A stretch of DNA of 64,000 nucleotides, taken from positions 73,859,900 to 73,923,899 of the forward strand of contig NC_134116.1 in NCBI RefSeq assembly GCF_040939455.1, given 5' to 3'. The number at the start of each line of letters is the position of its first letter. Within the stretch, counting starts at the first letter, position 1. The position numbers and the translations under genes were made by a program. Source of the DNA: Microcebus murinus (Eukaryota; Chordata; Mammalia; Primates; Cheirogaleidae). This document shows positions 58,151-64,000 of this stretch, in pieces. The notes beneath the pieces are model-generated. The model did not search any database and had not been told where the DNA came from. It was given only the letters and a program-made list of their open reading frames with translations.

Positions 58151-58450
58151 GGCCGGACAGGGTGGCTTATGCCTGTAATCCTAGCACTGTGGGAGGCTGA
58201 GGCACAAAGATCACTTGAAGTCAGGAGTTCGAGACCAGCCTGAGCAAGAGTGAGACCTTGTCTCTACTAAAAATAGAAAAATTAGCCAGGCATGGTGGCA
58301 CATGCCTGTAGTCGGAGCTACTTAGGAGGCTGAGGGCAGCAGGATCACTTGAGCCCAGGAGGATCACTTGAGGTTGCTGTGAGTTAGGCTGATGCCACAG
58401 TACTATAACCCAGGTGACGGAGCAAGATTCTGTCTCCAAAAAAAGAAAAA
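58151..58450 (+). mobile_element. Alu inserted in L1
   Basis: GGCCGGACAGGGTGGCTTAT, CCTAGCACTGTGGGAGGCTG, CCAGCCTGAGCAAGAGTGAG, AAAATTAGCCAGGCATGGTG, then a right arm with GGATCACTTGAG repeated twice (58343-58372), GCTGATGCCACAGTACTATA, CAAGATTCTGTCTCC and an A-rich tail. L1 sequence AAAGTCAAAAAACA resumes after it at ATAGATGTTGG. Lemur-type left arm, no TTGGCCAACTAATATAT linker. Confidence 0.92.
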
Positions 58451-59151
58451 AAATAGATGTTGGTGCAGGCACAGTGAAAAGGGAATGCTTATACACTGTC
58501 GGTGGGAATGAAAATTAGTACACCCTCTCTGGAAAACAGTATGGAGATTCTTCAAAGTACTAACAATAGACCTACCATTAGACCTAGCAGGCCCACTACT
58601 GGGCATCTGCCCAAAGGAAAAAAAAATCATTGTATCAGAAAGACAACTGCACTCTTAGGTTTATCACAGCACAATTCACAATTGCAAAGATGTGGAATCA
58701 ACCGCCCATCAACTGATGAGTAGATAAAGAAAATGTGGTATGTATACACCATGGAGTACTACTCAGCCATAAAAAGGAATGAAATAATGTCTTTTGCAAC
58801 AACTTGGATGGAACTAGAAGGCATTATCCTAACTGAAGTATTTCAAGAGAGGAAAAACAAATACTGCACGTTCTCACTTATGAGTGGGAGCTGAGCGATG
58901 GGTACACGTGGTCATACAGAGTGGCATAAGGGACTTTGGAGACTCAGAAGGGGGAGGTTGGAGGAGAGTGAGGGACCACAAATTATCTGTCAGGCACAGT
59001 GTACACTATTCAGGTACAATAAAAACCTTGACTTCACCAATATACAATTCATCCGTGTACCGAAAAACCACTTGTACCCTCTAAATCCATTGAATTTTTT
59101 TTAAAAATTAATTAATTAATTTTAAAAAGAAAGAAAGAAATCCTGACTCTC

Positions 59152-59300
59152 AGCTGGACATGGTGGCACACGTCTTTAATCCCAGCACTTTGGGAGGCCG
59201 AGGCAGAAGGATCACTTGAGGCCAGGAGTTTGAGAGCAGCCTGGGCAACATAGTAAGACCCCATCTCTACAAAAAGATATATAAAAATTAAAGGAAATAG
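59152..59300 (+). mobile_element. Free left Alu monomer (FLAM)
   Basis: GCTGGACATGGTGGCACACG, TTTAATCCCAGCACTTTGGG, AGGCCGAGGCAGAAGGATCA, GCAGCCTGGGCAACATAGTA, AGACCCCATCTCTACAAAAA and an A-rich end; no right arm. Ancestral CAGCACTTTGGG type, directly after the L1 tail. Confidence 0.9.
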
Positions 59301-59304
59301 TAAG

Positions 59305-59975
59305 AAATGCAGAGTCTCCCCTGACCACCGCCACCATCGCCAGCACGTGCAAAGCCGTGATTTGTAATGGTGGTGGGGGAGACGGGTCTTCACTTCAGGG
59401 AAGAGAGCTAAAGGACTTCTTCACCTGTTTCTGGGGCCCTGAAATGTGCCAGCCTTCTAAACTCCCGGGGCGGTCCCAGAATACTTTCCTTTTGGGTGCA
59501 GAGACCCTGGGCTGGACAGGAGGGAGCACCGCCAGAGGCTGCAGGCGACTGCCAGGGCCCCCGCGCTGGAGCTGGTCAGTAGGTTGTCGCTGCCACCCCT
59601 CCTGACCCCGGACTCGTGCGTGTGGCTGCTGTTCTCACCCCCAGGCCCCTGGGTAGGATCCAAGAGAAAGAGCAGACTCCCTCCACAACCCCCTCCAGAG
59701 CGTGGGTCTGGGTACCCCGTGTCCCTGCCCCCCTCACATCCCTGGCGAGGCAGTGCCCTGAGCCGTCCTCGGTGGATGGAGTGTACGGGGAGGTACCGGG
59801 GTCAGGGCTGCCTTTATCCGAAGGAATTCCCAACCTCCGACTGCCAAACGAAGTTGGGGCATCTTGGCCGCTCAGCACCCTTGTGGCACCCGTGAACTCA
59901 GGGAGCCTTTGGAAAGGATGCTGGGGCGTTCTCCTTGTGTTAGGCTTTCTGCCGTGCCATTCAGATAGAGGCAAG
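59305..59975. other. GC-rich unique sequence
   Basis: No repeat or gene recognised. Frames of 127 and 154 codons overlap on opposite strands; the predicted products have no family resemblance that I see. Confidence 0.35.
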
Positions 59976-59977
59976 GA

Positions 59978-60110
59978 GCCCTGGCCCTGCTTCTCATAGC
60001 GGTGTGACCTTGGGGGCATTACTAACCTCCTCTGAGCCACAGATTTCCTTTATCTATAAAACAGAAAAAATAACAATAACGGAGATAATGTTCCTGCAGC
60101 ATTCATGAGC
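59978..60110 (-). mobile_element. MIR SINE
   Basis: Reverse-complement MIR: CCTGGCCCTGCTTCTCATAG, CGGTGTGACCTTGGGGGCAT, CTAACCTCCTCTGAGCCACA, CTTTATCTATAAAACAGAAA, then AATAACAATAACGG. Confidence 0.88.
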
Positions 60111-60754
60111 GAACAGCAGCTTGTGCCAGGCCCTGAGCTGGTGCTGAGCTTGTCTGCTCCCCACCCCTCCACACATACCCTTCCTGCAGCAATTCACGCC
60201 GTGGTCACTCTGGGGACTTAGGCACGTACCTGCACCCTCGGGGAAATGGTACCAGGGAACCATTCTACTTGCCTACGTTGGACAAACCATCTGACAGGCC
60301 TGATATTTGCCCCTGCGATCCAGGGGAGATCATTATTGTTAATCGTTTAAAGCAACAGGTTGCCCAGTCTGTTGACGATCCGCCCATCAAGACATATGTT
60401 CCACCAAGCGAGGAGCGGATGATGCCAAGGCCATCTTGCTTCTTGGATTTTCTTCTGAGCCCCGCCGTGCTGGGGTGGCTCTGAGCACGGTAAATATTTA
60501 AGCACACGTCTCGTGTAACTGTCACAGATCCGGATGCACCGGGAGCCATGGAGCCACAAGCTGGCACCTGCCTAAGTGTCCCAGCTCCGAGAAGCAGTGT
60601 TTGTGCCAACAGCGGGAGTCTGTTGGCCACCAGCGGCTGATAGGTAGCCGAATTCTGTGGTCTGTTAATTGTCTTGGAAGCAAATCCTTGAGTTGGGGGA
60701 AAGGGAAAGCAACTGTAATTAAAGCTTCCCTTGGGCAGAATTTCCCAGAGACGG
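60111..60754. other. Unique sequence
   Basis: Nothing recognised; short frames only. Confidence 0.3.
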
Positions 60755-60955
60755 CAGTTAGCACATCGCTTGTGTGCCCATCAAGCTCCAGGCGCTGGGC
60801 TGGGAACTTTACATACATTGAATCTTTTAATCCTTCCAACAGCCAGAGAAGGGACAATTATTGTCACCAAGAAGCAGAGGCTCAGAGAGGTTAAACAGTC
60901 TGCTCAGAGTTCTAGAGCTACTGGGTGTCAGAACTAAGGAATGAAGCCAGAGCTG
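60755..60955 (+). mobile_element. MIR SINE
   Basis: TGTGTGCCCATCAAGCTCCA, GGCGCTGGGCTGGGAACTTT, ACATACATTGAATCTTTTAA, TCCTTCCAACAGCCAGAGAA, AGAAGCAGAGGCTCAGAGAG, GTTAAACAGTCTGCTCAGAG match MIR almost along its whole length. Confidence 0.93.
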
Positions 60956-60990
60956 GAAAATGTGTGAAAAAAGAGAATCAATAACTCTTT

Positions 60991-61006
60991 TATATATATA
61001 TATATA
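60991..61006. repeat. (TA)8 microsatellite
   Basis: A pure TATATATATATATATA run immediately downstream of the MIR. Confidence 0.95.
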
Positions 61007-61009
61007 GCC

Positions 61010-64000
61010 CTGAAGCCTGTCACTCAGAGACTAAGTATCCCTGAGATGAGAGAGGAGGCTGGTGTTTGCAGGGGACGTCTGCAGGTCCTGCTACGAGGTC
61101 GGGTGCTAAGCCACGCCGTGATGCCTCACACTGCCCACTGGGGAGATATGTCCTGCCTTCTCTCAAGGTATATGTTTATTAAGACTCAAGGGAATGGAAA
61201 GGCAGCAGACACGAGAGAAGGTATTCATAGGATGACGCCGGATGAAGGTGCTGTGCTACCTCCGTGAGCAGAACCCAGGAAGCCAATGACAGCAGAGCTG
61301 GAGGCCGTGCCACCTTCCTCTCCACCCGCCGTCCGTCCGGCCTTCTCCCTCCGCGCCCTGCACGGCCCTTCCTGCTGCTTGTATCCGGGGATAACCGGAT
61401 ACAAGATGAGGATGCAGTTTAAGGCAATCACAGAAGTCCCCATTTCAGAGAGTAAAAGCAAATATGATGGAAATGCCACCAGAAGGATGTGTGAGAGCAG
61501 GACGTGGGGAAGGTTTTAAGAAGGAGGGGCTGGAGTGGGACCTTGCCAGGTGAGTAGGACGGAGATGGTAGGCGTGGAATGAAGAAGGAAACCTGTGGGT
61601 GTGGAGGGGACGAGGGCACAGAGGGGCACAGGGGAGGTCACGTGGGGCCTCCAGAGCTACTTCTAGTGAAGACTTTCTTCTGAGCACACTTGGGGGGCTG
61701 CCGGAGGGTTTTCAAACAGCAGGAGAAATCAAGCAGGAATACTAACGGGTCTGTCTGCAAGAGTGGGCCTGACCTTTAGGGCTCCAGCACGGAGCATGGC
61801 AGGTGTTAAGTGTTGAACTGAGTTGAGATCTGTGGCATAGACCAGAAAGAACAGGGGTACCTGATCTGGTCTGAACCCTACTCGCTTATTCACCATTGAA
61901 GGTGGAGGCTAATAGTTGCCAACCCCCCAAAATGACCACAAACCCTAGTTCTCACAGAGGTTATAATGTCGTCTCAGGTTGACCTTTCCTTGCTGCCTCT
62001 ACCCTTTCCCAGTAAATACTAAGTGTTTCGATAAATGCACATTGAAGTAACACTTTTTTGCTCCTGATTTATAAATGAGTCAATGCCAAATTCCGATGGT
62101 GAGAGGCAACGTCTGGTCTGTCTTCTCAGCCTTCTTGTGGTCTTAGAAGCTCTCCTGCAAGCCTGCGACTGTCTCAGCCCTCGTCTTCTGCGCTTGCTTT
62201 CCAGCCAACCTCGAGTGCTGAGAACTGATGAACTGAGTGTGTCCTTCCTTAGCTGCCAAGGTGTGCTCAAAATTGTGCACCAGAAATAATAGTAATGTGA
62301 CATGCAGCATGCTAAGAAATGGGTAGCAAATGTAATATCAAGAAACGAAACGTGAACTTGGGCAAGAAGAGCGGTGCATTGGTTCATATGACCAAAGTTT
62401 GGCAGGGGCACCCCAGCCTTGGGAGCTGCTGGAGCAAGGATCCAATTCAGACAGAGCCTTTGGCTGTTCTTGCGTTTGGGCTTCAGTATCCCAAAAGTGG
62501 AGGCCCTTTTCCCAAGGAGGCAGGAAACATGGCCACAGGCAGCTCTGAGCTTCTTCTCCCTCCCCCAAAGCAGCATTTCTTCCACACCAGGGGCAGCACA
62601 GACAAACCCCAGGGAGGGACGTGGTCAGCATGAGGGGCCAGGTGTCCTCCCTCAAGGGGACTGTTGCCAGGGAGGTGGAGACATGGAAAGTAGTGACAGC
62701 CCCCATTGGGACCACATGGCTGCAGTCAGGGACCAAGGACAATTCTTTCAAAGAAGGGAGTTGGGCAGAAGAACACCAAGGACTTGTTCTGATCCAAGAA
62801 GCCAACCAAAGGGTGTGCACAACAGCTTGTCATGAATCGAGGTCTGCAAAGGGTTCTGTCATCCTCGGAAGTGTCCCTGCCTGGGTTTCCGAGTCCCTAC
62901 CCCCAGCTGCCTCTGATTCCCAGTGATGGAGAGACCCCATACATCCCTCCTACCTCCCCGAGCCAAGCCCCCCTCTCGGCTGCGTCCTCTGAACTCACCG
63001 ATGTTGGCAGTAAAATCTCCATCTCTCTACTGAGTTAACGTTGTCAACTCAGGCAGGCACAGCAATGAGAAATGATGAAACATACAAAGACCTAACATTC
63101 TTGTCAGTCAAAGAATTACAAAAACCAGTAGCTTCAAAATGTGAGGTGTGGGTGACCTAAACCAGGTTAGGTTAGATTCAGTTGTTCATGAGAAGTTCAC
63201 AGACAGTCCCCTAATGACGATGGTTTTGACGTCCACGGCCAAGGGCAAGTGACCAATCAGGTCACTGGTCACTGCCATCCCTAGTGCTTAAACCTTGGCC
63301 ACCGAGCAATCCCACTTGTTGGGAAAAAGGCCTTGCCAAGGGGTGTAACAGTTCTGATTGAATTCAGGGCTAGCACAATTGTATCAGCGCATTCTGCATT
63401 CCACTGTTGCTGCAAGCAGAGCCTGCCCTGCTGGTTGCAATTGTTTTAAATCCCCTGGCACCATTGATCCCTAATTGACCCCAGATTCCTGAGCGCCAGG
63501 AGCCAGGCTGACTTGTTTATGGCTGGCCCCGCAGCCTGAGCTGGCTGCTGCACGTGTTCCGCTGAGCTCAGCCACAAAGCCTGCCCTCTGACTGCCAGCC
63601 GCCTTCAGCGGCAACAGGGCCTCCCGGAGCTGAAATGCACGTTTTCCATGATGACGCCTTAGATTCCTGACTAGCTGGCCAGCAGATACTGCCTAGGCTG
63701 GTTACAACTGATGCCGAAGGCCGTTCACTTCACTTAAAGACAAACTGTCCTTTTGCCGTGGGCAACCTCCCACGCACTGGCTTTGAACGTCTCACATGGC
63801 TGAGTGGGTGCCTGGCTGGGCACACGCGATCCCCCACCCCCGATGACAGGTGTCCCCAGTATCATCTTTGTGTGCAGAAGAGAGTGCCCAAGCACACTGA
63901 GAAACCACCTGTGCACGCAGAGCAACCCGAGCCCTCTTGGTCCCGCTGGCTCTGCCGGAGCAGGGAGGTGGGGTGGTTGGGGAGGCCACTTTTGGTGTGG
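61010..64000. other. Unique sequence to end of window
   Basis: No transposon recognised in nearly 3 kb, the longest repeat-poor stretch in the window. 61990-62340 and 63040-63720 are balanced and non-repetitive, so conserved non-coding elements or unrecognised exons are possible. Candidate frames (for example 188 codons on the minus strand at 62019-62585) overlap others on the opposite strand and match no family. Confidence 0.4.

Larger units (their letters stand above)
57845..59110 (+). mobile_element. L1 LINE, 5' truncated, carrying two later insertions
   Basis: ORF2 end and 3' UTR of an L1: GACATTGTTCAAAAGAAGGT, ATGCTCAACATTCCTAATCA, GAGATACCACTTTACTCCTG, then, after the insertions, TGCTTATACACTGTCGGTGG, ACTACTGGGCATCTGCCCAA, GGTATGTATACACCATGGAG, TACTACTCAGCCATAAAAAG, CTCACTTATGAGTGGGAGCT and CTTGTACCCTCTAAATCCAT. 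It holds a SNORD13 retrocopy at 57963 and an Alu at 58151. ORF2 is not open. Confidence 0.93.

Overview
This is a 64 kb piece of mammalian nuclear DNA, almost certainly from a strepsirrhine primate and most likely a Malagasy lemur. The lineage call rests on young repeats. Two full-length Alu elements (37137-37480 and 50095-50430) carry the extra AT-rich linker between monomers (core TTGGCCAACTAATATAT) and the CTCACTCTAGCCTGGGCAAC right arm that I know from lemur Alus. A 5'-truncated L1 with a perfect 13-bp target-site duplication (45994-46587) ends in the 3' UTR type (TTTGTACCCCCATAATATG) I associate with lemur L1.

I found no convincing protein-coding exon, functional RNA gene or gene-sized open reading frame. 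The longest open frames lie in a minisatellite or in GC-rich sequence and are compositional artefacts. The window reads as intergenic or intronic DNA: old repeats (L2, MIR, MER5, MLT/MST LTRs, Tigger, hAT) with a few younger SINE and LINE insertions, separated by unique DNA. Repeat names come from memory of consensus sequences, so subfamily labels are approximate.

Layout. 0-5 kb: unique DNA, one old Alu with clear target duplications, then a ~1.4 kb GC-rich minisatellite (3118-4540) with internal higher-order duplication, beside L2 and MIR. 5-13 kb: mostly unique, two CTCF-like motifs, L2 fragments. 13-14 kb: a compact hAT element with intact termini inside an MLT-like LTR. 16.7-22.4 kb: dense nested repeats: a MIR split by a solo LTR, an L1 with an inverted 5' part itself split by an MST-type LTR, a free left Alu monomer, an MLT1-type LTR, and an L2 split by a MER5-like element. 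22-25 kb: GC-rich unique DNA. 25-28.5 kb: L2 fragments, an LTR and CA-rich simple repeats. 30-35 kb: a palindromic DNA transposon, G-rich DNA, MIR, LTR and GATA-like repeat. 35.5-42 kb: mostly unique with candidate conserved elements, one lemur Alu and a long L2. 42.8-47.6 kb: stacked LINEs plus a hAT element. 49-54 kb: L2 with a lemur Alu in its tail, two opposed MIRs, and two CpG-dense patches, the second with a strong CTCF-like core. 54-64 kb: Tigger element, free Alu monomers and an L1 that received both an Alu and a retrocopy of the snoRNA U13 (SNORD13), then unique DNA.

No new gene system is evident. The most notable items are the U13 retrocopy, the higher-order minisatellite, the hAT element, the twin-primed L1 with a later LTR insertion, and the CpG/CTCF patch at 51-54 kb.
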